Of a stretch of DNA of 35,016 nt, positions 21,742 to 32,080 are shown piece after piece; positions within the stretch are counted from its first letter, which is position 1, and each line of letters begins with the position of its first letter. Both the position numbers and the translations under genes were made by a program. Source of the stretch: Mycobacterium simiae (GTDB lineage Bacteria > Actinomycetota > Actinomycetes > Mycobacteriales > Mycobacteriaceae); assembly GCF_008370645.1 (NCBI RefSeq), contig NZ_VTZN01000036.1, positions 1-35,016 on the forward strand, given 5' to 3'. The notes under the pieces were generated by a model. The model saw only the letters and a program-made list of their open reading frames with translations. It searched no databases and was not told the origin of the DNA.

Positions 21742-24657
21742 TCAGGCGCTGACTTTGCGTCGCCGGTTCGAGCGGGGTGCACTGGCCGCTGCCAGCCCAA
21801 CGACATCAGCGAGGAACTTCCCGGTGTAACTTTCCGGCACGGCCGCAATGTCCTCCGGGGTGCCTTGGGCGACAACGGTTCCGCCACCGGCGCCGCCCTC
21901 CGGTCCCATGTCGATGATCCAGTCCGAGGTCTTGATCACGTCCAGGTTGTGTTCGATGACGATCACCGTGTTGCCTTTGTTGACCAGGCCGCTGATGACG
22001 CTCAACAACTTGCGGATATCTTCGAAATGCAGGCCGGTGGTGGGCTCGTCGAGGATGTAGATGGTGCGACCGGTCGAGCGCTTCTGTAATTCCGATGCCA
22101 GCTTGACGCGTTGCGCTTCGCCCCCGGACAAGGTCGGCGCAGGCTGGCCTAGCCGTACATAGCCCAACCCGACGTCGACCAGGGTGCGCAGGTAGCGGTG
22201 GATACCGGAGATCGGCTCGAAGAACTCCGCCGCCTCCTCGATCGACATGTCCAGGACCTCGGCAATGGTCTTGCCTTTGTAATGCACCTCCAGGGTTTCC
22301 CGGTTGTAGCGGGCGCCCTGGCACACCTCACAGGGCACATACACGTCGGGCAAGAAGTTCATCTCGATCTTGATGGTGCCGTCGCCGGTGCACGCCTCAC
22401 ACCGACCGCCCTTGACGTTGAAGGAGAACCGGCCCGGTTGATAGCCACGAACCTTGGCCTCGGTGGTGGCGGCAAACAGAGTGCGGATCTTGTCGAAGAC
22501 TCCGGTGTAGGTAGCGGGGTTGGAGCGTGGCGTCCGGCCGATCGGCGATTGGTCGACCCGTACCAGCTTGTCGAGGTGGTCTAATCCGGTAACACGGGTA
22601 TGCCGGCCGGGAACCTGCCGGGCGCCGTTGAGCCGGTTGGCCAACACCGCGGCCAGGATGTCATTGAGCAACGTCGACTTGCCCGAACCGGATACGCCGG
22701 TGACCGAGGTCAGCACACCGAGGGGGAACGACACGTCGATCCCACGCAAGTTGTGTTCGCGGGCGCCGACCACGCTGAGCTGTCGCCGCGGGTCAACGGG
22801 ACGCCGTAGCGCGGGAATCCCGATGCTTTCCCGGCCCGACAGGTAGGCGCCGGTCAGCGAATCCTGGTTGCGCAGCAGCTCGTTCAGCGGCCCGCTGTGC
22901 ACGATGCAGCCACCGTGCTCGCCGGCCCCAGGACCGATGTCAACGATCCAGTCGGCATGCTCGATGGTGTCCTCGTCGTGCTCGACTACAATCAGCGTGT
23001 TGCCTAAATCCCTTAAGCGGGTGAGGGTTTCGATGAGACGACGGTTGTCGCGCTGGTGCAGCCCAATGGACGGCTCGTCCAGCACGTAGAGCACACCCAC
23101 CAGTCCGGAGCCGATTTGGGTGGCCAGCCGGATGCGCTGTGCCTCACCCCCGGACAGGGTGGCTGCCGCCCGCGACAGCGACAGATACTCCAGCCCGACG
23201 TCGAGGAGGAACCCGAGCCGCGATTGGATTTCCTTGAGGACCTGCCCGGCGATTGCCTGCTCGCGCGGACCTAGGGTGAGTTCGTTCAAGAAGTCAGCAC
23301 AGTCGGCAATGGACAGCTCACAGACTTCCGCGATGGACTTCGGGCCCCGCTCCCCCGCGGCCAATGTCACCGCCAGGATCTCCGGCTTGAGCCGGGTGCC
23401 CGCACACACCGGGCACGGAACGTCGCGCATGAAGCCCTCGTAGCGCTCCTTCATCTGCTCGGACTCGGTCTGGGACATCTTGCGTTGCAAAAACGCCAGC
23501 ACGCCCTCGAAATCGGCGTAGTAGGAGCGGGTGCGTCCGTACCGGTTGCGGTAGCGCACGTGTACCTGCTCGTCGCAGCCTTCCAGGATCGCCTTGCGCG
23601 CCTTGGCCGGCAGCTTGCGCCATGGGGTGTCGACGTCGAAGCCCATCGCCTCGCCGAGCCCGGCCAGCATCCGGGTGAAGTACTCCGCGCTATGGCCGGT
23701 GGACCACGGCGCCACCGCGCCCTGCGCCAGGGTGAGCTCCGGGTCCGGTACCACCAGCTCAGGATCGACCTCTTTGCGGATGCCCAGACCGCTGCACTCC
23801 GGGCAGGCGCCGTAGGGCGAGTTGAATGAGAACGCCCGCGGTTCTAGGTCGTCGACGGCCAGGGCGTGGGCGTTGGGACAGGCCAGCTTTTCGGAGAAGC
23901 GCTGTTCGTGTGAATGTCCCGGCTGGTCATGTCTTTCCTCGTCCGGGAATTCGAGCACCACGATCCCGTCAGCCAGGTTCAGCGCGGTCTCCACCGAGTC
24001 GGTGAGCCGTTGTTTGGCGGCGGCTTTGACGGTCAGGCGATCCACCACCACCTCGATGTCGTGCTTTTCCTGCTTCTTCAGCTTCGGTGGATCGGTCAGC
24101 GGATGCACGACGCCGTCTACCCTTACCCGGCTGTAGCCCTGGGCGTTGAGCTTGTCGAACAGGTCGGCGAACTCGCCTTTGCGGGTGCGCACCACCGGGG
24201 CCAGCACTAGGAAACGGGTGCCCTCCGCCATGGCCAGCACCTGATCGACGATCTGCTGGGGCGTCTGGCGCGCGATGCGTTCACCGCAGGTCGGGCAGTG
24301 CGGGGTACCGGCGCGTGCGTACAGCAGTCGCAGGTAGTCGTACACCTCAGTGATGGTCCCGACCGTCGACCGCGGATTGCGGTTGGTGGACTTCTGGTCG
24401 ATGGACACCGCTGGGGAAAGCCCCTCGATGAAGTCGACGTCCGGCTTGTCCATCTGCCCAAGGAACTGGCGGGCATAAGCCGACAACGATTCCACGTAGC
24501 GCCGCTGGCCTTCGGCGAAGATGGTGTCGAAGGCCAACGAAGACTTACCGGACCCGGATAGCCCGGTGAAAACGATCATCGCGTCACGGGGTAGGTCGAG
24601 GTCCACGCTGCGCAGATTATGCTCGCGCGCACCCTTGACGATCAGGCGCTCAGCCAC
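21742..24657 (-). CDS. uvrA: Excinuclease ABC subunit UvrA
   Basis: The damage-sensing ATPase of nucleotide excision repair, which loads UvrB on lesions. The 971-residue protein has two ABC modules: Walker A motifs in [12 protein letters not shown] (about 32-43) and [10 protein letters not shown], signature sequences in [12 protein letters not shown] and [12 protein letters not shown], and Walker B segments in [11 protein letters not shown] and [11 protein letters not shown]. Zinc-binding cysteines appear in CPTCGER, CPECSG with CPVCAG, and CEACTGDG with [10 protein letters not shown]. The start is GTG 24657: an in-frame TGA lies directly upstream and AAGGA is 6 bases away. The promoter upstream matches the RecA-NDp pattern, and the leader contains 11-base repeats. 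It converges with the small acidic gene. Confidence 0.97.
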   Translation of the reverse strand: MAERLIVKGAREHNLRSVDLDLPRDAMIVFTGLSGSGKSSLAFDTIFAEGQRRYVESLSAYARQFLGQMDKPDVDFIEGLSPAVSIDQKSTNRNPRSTVGTITEVYDYLRLLYARAGTPHCPTCGERIARQTPQQIVDQVLAMAEGTRFLVLAPVVRTRKGEFADLFDKLNAQGYSRVRVDGVVHPLTDPPKLKKQEKHDIEVVVDRLTVKAAAKQRLTDSVETALNLADGIVVLEFPDEERHDQPGHSHEQRFSEKLACPNAHALAVDDLEPRAFSFNSPYGACPECSGLGIRKEVDPELVVPDPELTLAQGAVAPWSTGHSAEYFTRMLAGLGEAMGFDVDTPWRKLPAKARKAILEGCDEQVHVRYRNRYGRTRSYYADFEGVLAFLQRKMSQTESEQMKERYEGFMRDVPCPVCAGTRLKPEILAVTLAAGERGPKSIAEVCELSIADCADFLNELTLGPREQAIAGQVLKEIQSRLGFLLDVGLEYLSLSRAAATLSGGEAQRIRLATQIGSGLVGVLYVLDEPSIGLHQRDNRRLIETLTRLRDLGNTLIVVEHDEDTIEHADWIVDIGPGAGEHGGCIVHSGPLNELLRNQDSLTGAYLSGRESIGIPALRRPVDPRRQLSVVGAREHNLRGIDVSFPLGVLTSVTGVSGSGKSTLLNDILAAVLANRLNGARQVPGRHTRVTGLDHLDKLVRVDQSPIGRTPRSNPATYTGVFDKIRTLFAATTEAKVRGYQPGRFSFNVKGGRCEACTGDGTIKIEMNFLPDVYVPCEVCQGARYNRETLEVHYKGKTIAEVLDMSIEEAAEFFEPISGIHRYLRTLVDVGLGYVRLGQPAPTLSGGEAQRVKLASELQKRSTGRTIYILDEPTTGLHFEDIRKLLSVISGLVNKGNTVIVIEHNLDVIKTSDWIIDMGPEGGAGGGTVVAQGTPEDIAAVPESYTGKFLADVVGLAAASAPRSNRRRKVSA

Positions 24658-24663
24658 TCAGTT

Positions 24664-24706
24664 CCTTCCGCATCCTTGCACATTCCTTGCACATTCCTTG
24701 CGCATT
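24664..24706 (-). repeat. Tandem 11-base repeats with SD-like cores in the uvrA leader
   Basis: Read toward uvrA the leader has AATGCGCAAGG, two copies of AATGTGCAAGG, and a degenerate fourth, ATGCGGAAGG. Each copy supplies an AAGGA Shine-Dalgarno-like core, and the last one is the ribosome binding site of uvrA. Confidence 0.85.
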
Positions 24707-24732
24707 CCTCCGACAGCCGCCAGCTCGTTCCC

Positions 24733-24755
24733 ATGCTATGTGCACCTACCGACAA
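24733..24755 (-). promoter_or_regulatory. uvrA: RecA-NDp (PafBC-type) promoter of uvrA
   Basis: On the minus strand TTGTCGGTA, 8 bases, TAGCAT. This fits the pattern TTGTCRGTG-N8-TAnnnT of the LexA-independent DNA damage promoter known from mycobacterial recA, with one mismatch. The predicted start of transcription is about 69 bases before the GTG. Confidence 0.75.
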
Positions 24756-24770
24756 GCACTCGGGGACCAG

Positions 24771-24776
24771 TAACGT
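24771..24776 (+). promoter_or_regulatory. Candidate -10 for leaderless hydrolase transcript
   Basis: TAACGT in CAGTAACGTG lies 7 bases before the ATG at 24784, and the ATG has no Shine-Dalgarno. It stands back to back with the uvrA promoter, only about 16 bases away. Confidence 0.4.
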
Positions 24777-24783
24777 GACCGCT

Positions 24784-25470
24784 ATGACGCGCATGACTGT
24801 CGTCGCTGACAACTACACCGGACACGTCGACCCGGGGACTGCGGCCCGCCGCACCCTGCCCGGGGCCATTATCCTCAAGGCTTCGGTGGGCCCGATGGAC
24901 AACAATGCCTACCTGGTGAGCTGCTCCACGACCGGGGAGACGTTGCTGATCGACGCCGCCAATGACGCCGACGTGCTCATCGATCTGATCCGGCGTTATG
25001 CGTTGCAGGTCGCGCTGATCGTCACGAGCCATCAGCACTTCGACCATTGGCAGGCGCTGCAGGCGGTGTCCGATGCTACCGGCGCGCCCACCGCGGCCCA
25101 CGAGATCGACGCCGAAGCGCTACCGGTGAAACCGGACAGGTTCCTGGCTGGGGGCGACACGATCCAGGTCGGCAAACTGGCCTTGGATGTCATCCACTTG
25201 CGCGGCCACACACCCGGATCAATCGCGCTGGCCCTCAACGGGCCCGCAACCGGTGAGGTGACGCAGCTGTTCACCGGAGACTGCCTTTTTCCCGGAGGTG
25301 TCGGCAAGACCTGGCAGCCCGGCGACTTCGTGCAACTGCTCGATGACGTCACCACCCGGGTATTCGACGTCTACCCAGATCCCACAGTCATTTACCCGGG
25401 CCACGGCGACGACACCCTGCTCGGCGCCGAACGCCCCCACCTCGACGAGTGGCGGGCGCGAGGCTGGTAG
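24784..25470 (+). CDS. Metallo-beta-lactamase-fold hydrolase (glyoxalase II-like)
   Basis: A 228-residue MBL-fold hydrolase. The zinc-binding HxHxDH motif is in VTSHQHFDHW, further ligands are in LRGHTPGS and FTGDCLF, and the last His is in YPGHGDDT. The fold is that of glyoxalase II and related thioester hydrolases, and the GKTW and PGHGDDT segments favour that group over beta-lactamases. The frame is open to 24619, but the upstream part overlaps uvrA; I chose ATG 24784 for its leaderless -10. ATG 24793 is also possible. It corresponds to Rv1637c. It converges with the universal stress protein gene, 12 bases apart. Confidence 0.9.
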   Translation: MTRMTVVADNYTGHVDPGTAARRTLPGAIILKASVGPMDNNAYLVSCSTTGETLLIDAANDADVLIDLIRRYALQVALIVTSHQHFDHWQALQAVSDATGAPTAAHEIDAEALPVKPDRFLAGGDTIQVGKLALDVIHLRGHTPGSIALALNGPATGEVTQLFTGDCLFPGGVGKTWQPGDFVQLLDDVTTRVFDVYPDPTVIYPGHGDDTLLGAERPHLDEWRARGW

Positions 25471-25482
25471 CCCCGCCGCGAA

Positions 25483-25923
25483 TTACGTGGTGTGCACAAT
25501 CAGCACATCGATCTTGGCCCGCCGCGAGACGTTTGCCGGCACCGATCCCAGCAACCGGCCCGCGATCGTGCTGAGACCGACGTTGCCCACGACCAGCAGG
25601 TCGGCGTTGACCTCCTCAGCGAGGTGCACCAGCGCGTCCACCGGAGCACCGACGATAGCGCGGTCTTCGACGTTTTTCGCCCCGGCGTTGTGCGCGCGTT
25701 CCTTGGCGTCGTGCAAGATCTCATAGATCGGGGCGGTGCCCGTCACTTTGTAGCTTTCGTCCTTCAGGGCGTCCGCGGCCCGGGCGTCCTCGTGCTGAGG
25801 CAGGTACGCCGACGCGATGATCAGCTTGGCATCCGCCCCGGCAATCTGCGCGGCCCGGTCAACCGCGCGCATCGACGAATCCGAGCCGTCGGTTCCTACC
25901 ACCACAGTGTGATACGCGCCCAT
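25483..25923 (-). CDS. Universal stress protein (cAMP/ATP-binding USP)
   Basis: A 146-residue single-domain USP. The start VVVGTDGSDSS carries the Asp typical of nucleotide-binding members, and the C-terminal GNVGLSTIAGRLLGS fits the G-x2-G-x9-G-(S/T) nucleotide-binding signature. The protein corresponds to Rv1636 of M. tuberculosis, which has been reported to bind cAMP in preference to ATP. That fits the adenylate cyclase gene elsewhere in this window, but a direct link is inference. GGGAGGG lies 4 bases upstream of the ATG, a strong ribosome binding site. Confidence 0.94.
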   Translation of the reverse strand: MGAYHTVVVGTDGSDSSMRAVDRAAQIAGADAKLIIASAYLPQHEDARAADALKDESYKVTGTAPIYEILHDAKERAHNAGAKNVEDRAIVGAPVDALVHLAEEVNADLLVVGNVGLSTIAGRLLGSVPANVSRRAKIDVLIVHTT

Positions 25924-25961
25924 TTGCCCTCCCAGTGTCGGTTGCTACGCCAACCCCAGAC

Positions 25962-25967
25962 AGTATC
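25962..25967 (-). promoter_or_regulatory. Candidate -10 of the universal stress protein gene
   Basis: GATACT on the minus strand, about 38 bases before the ATG. A TGACGC-like -35 is 18 bases further upstream. The assignment is weak and based on pattern only. Confidence 0.25.
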
Positions 25968-26009
25968 GCGTTGCCTGATCTAGATGCGTCAGATTAACCA
26001 CAGTGCGAC

Positions 26010-26043
26010 GGCGTGGCGCAACCAGCATTTGCCTGGCCACGCC
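26010..26043. other. Strong hairpin between the divergent stress-protein and capA-like genes
   Basis: GGCGTGGC (26010-26017) and GCCACGCC (26036-26043) pair perfectly over 8 bp; an inner GCAA/TTGC stem continues past a 3-base bulge, with a 7-base loop. No U-tract flanks it. The rest of the 25924-26232 gap holds a tandem repeat and no gene I can support. Confidence 0.45.
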
Positions 26044-26077
26044 AGTACACCGGACACTGGATATCGATGAATACGCT

Positions 26078-26097
26078 AACGGCTGTCAACGGCTGTC
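26078..26097. repeat. Perfect tandem 10-base repeat AACGGCTGTC x2
   Basis: Two head-to-tail copies lie about 135 bases before the capA-like gene. A 10-base period equals roughly one DNA turn, so a regulator could bind both on one face. No known operator is recognised. Confidence 0.5.
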
Positions 26098-26232
26098 CGG
26101 GAATCATCAGCAGCACAACGTCTTTCGTAAGAAGCGGCTACGCCTGGCAGCTGATGCCAGCAGCTGCGCGTCGCGTGACGGGCCGGGCTGGTGATGATGG
26201 CCCGTGACCGTTGTCATCGCCCGGACCCTACA

Positions 26233-27816
26233 GTGACAGGCATCATGTCCGCCCCCGCGCTTGAGCACAATGCGGCGGCAGTCATCGGCAATACGGCACG
26301 CTCCCGCGCCCGCGGGCGGCGCCTGGACCCGTGGGCGATCGGTTTGCTGGCTACAGCCCTCAGCGCTGCCTGGGCCAGTCGACCTTCGCTGTGGTTCGAC
26401 GAGGGTGCGACCATCTCGGCTGCCGCGAGCCGGACGCTGCCCGAGCTGTGGAAGCTGCTCGGTCATATCGACGCTGTGCACGGCCTGTACTACCTCTTGA
26501 TGCACGGCTGGTTTGCCCTATTCCCGCCGACGGAGTTTTGGTCGCGGGTGCCCAGCAGCATGGCCGTTGGCGCCGCCGCTGCCGGCGTCGTCGTCTTCGC
26601 CAAGCAGTTTTCCGACCGCAGCACCGCCTGGTGTGCGGGCGCCGTCTTCGCCATCCTGCCCCGAGTCACCTGGGCGGGCATCGAGGCTCGCTCCGCTGCG
26701 CTGTCGGTGGCGGCCGCGGTCTGGGTGACGGTACTACTCGTCTCGGCGGCGCGGCGCAACCGCCCGTGGCTCTGGCTGCTGTATGCGTTGGGGTTGATGC
26801 TGTCGATATCGGTCAGCATCAACCTAGGGCTGCTGGTGGCGGTCTACGCCGCGATGCTGCCGCTGTTGACGCGCGCAACGGCTCGAAAATCTCCTGTCGT
26901 CTGGTGGGTGGTCGCCTCGGTGGCCGCGCTCGGTGCTATGACGCCATTCGTCCTGTTCGCTCATGGCCAGGTGTGGCAGGTCGGTTGGATTTCGGGGCTG
27001 GACAGAAACCTGTTCCTCGATGTGGTGCATCGTCAGTACTTCGATCACAGCGTGCCGTTCGCCATTCTTGCCGGCGTGGTTGTCGGCGCCGCGATCGTAC
27101 TGAGACTGACGGGCGCGGCCGGGCTCGACGGCGGCACCCGCACGCTGCTGCTCGCCAGCGTGGCGTGGGTCGTGATTCCTACTGCGGTGGTGCTGATTTA
27201 CTCGGCGACGGTTGAGCCGATCTACTACCCGCGCTACCTGATTCTTACCGCTCCGGCGGCGGCCATCGTGCTGGCGATCTGCATCGTCGCGATTGCTCGC
27301 AAGCCGGTTCTCATCGCCGGTGTCGTGGCTCTTTTCGCGGTTGCCGCATTCCCGAACTATTACTTCACCCAGCGGGGCCCGTACGCCAAGGAGGGCTGGG
27401 ATTACAGCCAGGTGGCTGATGTGATCAGCGCACATGCCGCACCGGGGGACTGCCTGCTGGTGGACAACACCGTGTCGTGGAAGCCAGGACCAATCCGCGC
27501 GCTACTAGCCACCCGTCCGGCCGCGTTCCGGACGCTGATCGACGTCGAACGCGGTGCCTATGGGCCCAAGGTCGGCACTTTATGGGACGGCCATGTCGCG
27601 GTGTGGCTAACGACGGCCAAGATCAACACGTGCTCCACCTTGTGGACGATCACCAACCGGGACAAGTCATTGCCGGACCATGAGATGGGACAGTCATTGT
27701 CGCCGGGAACGGCGTTCGGGCGGACGCCCGTATACCAGTTTCCCAGCTATCTCGGCTTCCACATCGTCGAGCGGTGGCAGTTCCACTACTCGCAGGTCGT
27801 CAAGTCAACTCGATGA
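26233..27816 (+). CDS. capA: GT-C mannosyltransferase, LAM mannose-capping type
   Basis: A 527-residue polytopic membrane glycosyltransferase of the GT-C class, which uses polyprenyl-phosphate mannose outside the membrane. About 10 to 12 helices follow a short cytoplasmic N-terminus. The first external loop holds the acidic pair expected for catalysis in SLWFDEGATISAA. The C-terminal external domain includes GDCLLVDNTVSWKPGPIRALLATRP. It matches Rv1635c, which adds the first mannose cap to lipoarabinomannan in M. tuberculosis. The start is uncertain: GTG 26233 (VTGIMSAPALEHN) and ATG 26245 both fit, and the frame is open to 26191. A TACAGT -10-like element overlaps 26229-26234. The gene's end overlaps the convergent MFS gene by 12 bases. 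Confidence 0.88.
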   Translation: MTGIMSAPALEHNAAAVIGNTARSRARGRRLDPWAIGLLATALSAAWASRPSLWFDEGATISAAASRTLPELWKLLGHIDAVHGLYYLLMHGWFALFPPTEFWSRVPSSMAVGAAAAGVVVFAKQFSDRSTAWCAGAVFAILPRVTWAGIEARSAALSVAAAVWVTVLLVSAARRNRPWLWLLYALGLMLSISVSINLGLLVAVYAAMLPLLTRATARKSPVVWWVVASVAALGAMTPFVLFAHGQVWQVGWISGLDRNLFLDVVHRQYFDHSVPFAILAGVVVGAAIVLRLTGAAGLDGGTRTLLLASVAWVVIPTAVVLIYSATVEPIYYPRYLILTAPAAAIVLAICIVAIARKPVLIAGVVALFAVAAFPNYYFTQRGPYAKEGWDYSQVADVISAHAAPGDCLLVDNTVSWKPGPIRALLATRPAAFRTLIDVERGAYGPKVGTLWDGHVAVWLTTAKINTCSTLWTITNRDKSLPDHEMGQSLSPGTAFGRTPVYQFPSYLGFHIVERWQFHYSQVVKSTR

Positions 27817-29213
27817 GCGACGTTCGCGGTGGGTCGCCCGGAAGGAGGCAATGAGCGCGACCACCGCCAGCACGGTGAATACCCCGTATAGCCAGCGCGC
27901 TTCCGCCACGTCGCCACCCGCCGCGTTGTTGACCACCACACCGGCCAAGCCGGCACCGACGGCACCCGAGATCAGCTGCACAATGTTGACCGCCGCGGCT
28001 GCTGAGCTGCTCTCGGCCGGGTCGTCGACACAATCCATCGCACGTACCGTCAGATGCGGCCAAGCCATTCCGATACCGACCCCGGTGGCCAGCAACGCCA
28101 GCGCCCACAGTGCAACCGTCCCCGGGGGCGCATTGGCACGCTGGGTGGCCGCACCCAGCCCCAGGCCCGCCGCCACCACCAGCGGCGCCGCCGCCACCAC
28201 GTACCCAATGACCCGGATACTGTTGAGCGATGCACTGACGATCTGGCTGGTTGTCCAGCCGAAAGCCAGTGCCGCACCCAGAAATCCGGCTGCCACCGGT
28301 GTCAAGTGCCCTAATCGCTGACCAAACAGCGGCACGTAGGTCGTCACCATTGCCGCAACCATCTGTACCGACATGGTCAGGTAGATCCATTTCAACGGCC
28401 CGGATCCAAAGACGCTGGGCGGCAACACAGCTACTTGCATGCGCCAGTCGACGACCACAAAGATGGCTATCAGCAGCGCGGCGGCGGCAAGCAGCCCGGC
28501 AGTCTGCACCAGGTACCGCGGGAACTCGGCGACGCTGACTGCCAGCGCGGCGGCTCCCATCAGCAGCACCGACCACACCGGCACCCGGTGCTGGCGGGTC
28601 ACCGATTTGTCGCCTCCGCTGCTCACCCGCCTGGTCAGCACAGCAAAGACCAGCATCACCATCAGCGCAGCCAGCACCGCCATGGCACCAAACGCCCACC
28701 TCCACAGCTTGAACTGCGCGAAAAGTCCACCCGCGGCGGGTCCAAGCAAAGTCGCGACGCCCCACATCGCCGATACCAGCGCTGAACCACGAGTCCACAG
28801 TCGATGCGGCAGCGCAGCATTGATCAGCGCGTAACCCAGCCCGGCTAGCAGCCCGCCGGCCACTCCCTGCAGGGCGCGTCCAGCCACCAGGATCTCCATG
28901 CTCGGGGCGGCCGCGCACAGCAGACTGGCAACGCCGAAGACGGTCAGTCCTATCAGGTACGACGCGCGGGCACCGACTCGCAACAACATCGCGTTGACCG
29001 TGGTCGCCGCCACCACCGAACCAACCAGGTACAGGGTTGTCACCCACGCATACAGCCGACTGCCGCCGATTTCGGCGATGGTGCTGGGCAGCAGGCTGAC
29101 CGTCAGAAACTCGTTGGTGGCGTACATCGCGACACCGCCGGCCAGCATGGTGGCAGTACCCAGGTGCCCGCCCAGCAGCTCCCGCCAACTGCCGGCCTCC
29201 CTTGCTGTGTTCG

Positions 29214-29217
<4 letters not shown>
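27805..29217 (-). CDS. MFS drug-efflux transporter (DHA2-like)
   Basis: A 470-residue major facilitator with 12 to 14 membrane helices. TM1 holds [23 protein letters not shown], typical of the drug:H+ antiporter group, and a motif-A-like [18 protein letters not shown] follows helix 2. The [20 protein letters not shown] segment resembles motif B, and [14 protein letters not shown] resembles motif C of exporters. It corresponds to Rv1634, reported to give low-level fluoroquinolone efflux when overexpressed. GTG 29217 overlaps the uvrB stop (GTGA), so it is translated from the uvrB message. A link between repair and export of DNA-damaging drugs is an appealing inference only. Confidence 0.93.
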
Positions 29218-31382
<2,165 letters not shown>

Positions 31383-31389
31383 ACCAACC

Positions 31390-31412
31390 AGGGTAGAACC
31401 CCGTACCGACAG
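31390..31412 (-). promoter_or_regulatory. uvrB: RecA-NDp (PafBC-type) promoter of uvrB
   Basis: On the minus strand CTGTCGGTA, 8 bases, TACCCT. It fits TTGTCRGTG-N8-TAnnnT with two mismatches and the exact spacing. The -10 lies 7 bases before the ATG, so the transcript should be leaderless. No LexA box (TCGAAC-N4-GTTCGA) is seen nearby. Confidence 0.7.
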
Positions 31413-31461
31413 CACCGGCCTGAGCGTGGTGGACCTTCCGGCCGTCGCGGTGGGCAGCAGG

Positions 31462-31467
31462 TAGGGT
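31462..31467 (+). promoter_or_regulatory. Candidate -10 for the DUF402 gene
   Basis: TAGGGT fits TAnnnT and lies 6 bases before the ATT proposed as the start of the DUF402 gene. The same TAG is the in-frame stop that bounds the frame upstream. Confidence 0.4.
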
Positions 31468-31473
31468 GACGTC

Positions 31474-31980
31474 ATTCATCCGCCGAAGCACGAAACATTC
31501 GACCTGCTCGCCCGCACCAATACCGATCCGAAGGGGTTCGTGCGGGCGGTTGACCAGTATGTCGTACATCGGTGGGGGCTTTACCTGGCCCGGCCAACTC
31601 CCGGTCGTGCTCAGTTCCGCTACCTCGAGTCGTGGCTGCTGCCGTCGTTAGGGCTGCGCGCCAACGTCTTTCACTTCAACGCGGGCCATGAACGCGACTA
31701 TGACTACTACCTCGACGTGGGTCAGTACACCCCTGGCCCGGCAATCTGGCGTTCCGAGGACCACTACCTCGACATTGAGGTTCGAACCGGACGCGGGGCT
31801 CAATTGGCCGACGTTGAGGAACTGCTGGGCGCCGTTCGCCACGGATTGCTGGCTCCTGAGGTCGCTGAGCAGGCAGTGCGGCACGCGGTAGCCGCCATCG
31901 ACGGGCTGGCCCGCCACGACTATGACCTCACGCGCTGGCTCGCCAGCCAAGGTATGGCACTCACCTGGCGCCCAGTGTGA
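31474..31980 (+). CDS. DUF402 family protein, apparent AUU start
   Basis: A protein of about 168 residues of the DUF402 family, whose few characterised members are nucleotide phosphatases/hydrolases related to FomD. Core segments are [55 protein letters not shown] and [16 protein letters not shown], rich in the His, Asp and Glu that bind metals in this fold. The first normal codon is GTG 31540, but the in-frame residues before it ([20 protein letters not shown]) match the usual family N-terminus, so translation must begin earlier. Between the TAG at 31462 and this block the only plausible codon is ATT 31474. The gene corresponds to Rv1632c and is divergent from uvrB. Confidence 0.82.
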   Translation: MHPPKHETFDLLARTNTDPKGFVRAVDQYVVHRWGLYLARPTPGRAQFRYLESWLLPSLGLRANVFHFNAGHERDYDYYLDVGQYTPGPAIWRSEDHYLDIEVRTGRGAQLADVEELLGAVRHGLLAPEVAEQAVRHAVAAIDGLARHDYDLTRWLASQGMALTWRPV

Positions 31981-31995
31981 TTGTCGCGGCCGCCG

Positions 31996-32014
31996 CGCAT
32001 CGTTTCCGGATGCG
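31996..32014. terminator. Hairpin between convergent DUF402 and coaE genes
   Basis: CGCATC and GATGCG form a perfect 6-bp stem with a 7-base loop in the 100-base gap between the two gene ends. There is no U-tract. It could serve both strands. Confidence 0.3.
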
Positions 32015-32080
32015 GACACGGTGACCCGACCCACGGCGTGCCACAGTGCGGCATAACCTTGCACAGCTAAGTGCCCGGCT

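Noticed and set aside
27800..29188. A 462-codon minus-strand frame overlapping the MFS gene in another frame
   Set aside because: The MFS frame has clear transporter motifs. The other is Gly/Arg/Cys-rich with no domain.
31383..31461. A LexA/SOS box at uvrB
   Set aside because: I looked for TCGAAC-N4-GTTCGA and found no match. The RecA-NDp pattern fits better.
31383..31475. An N-terminal extension of uvrB to 31475
   Set aside because: The extra 31 residues do not resemble UvrB, and the -10 at 31390-31395 fits a start at 31382.
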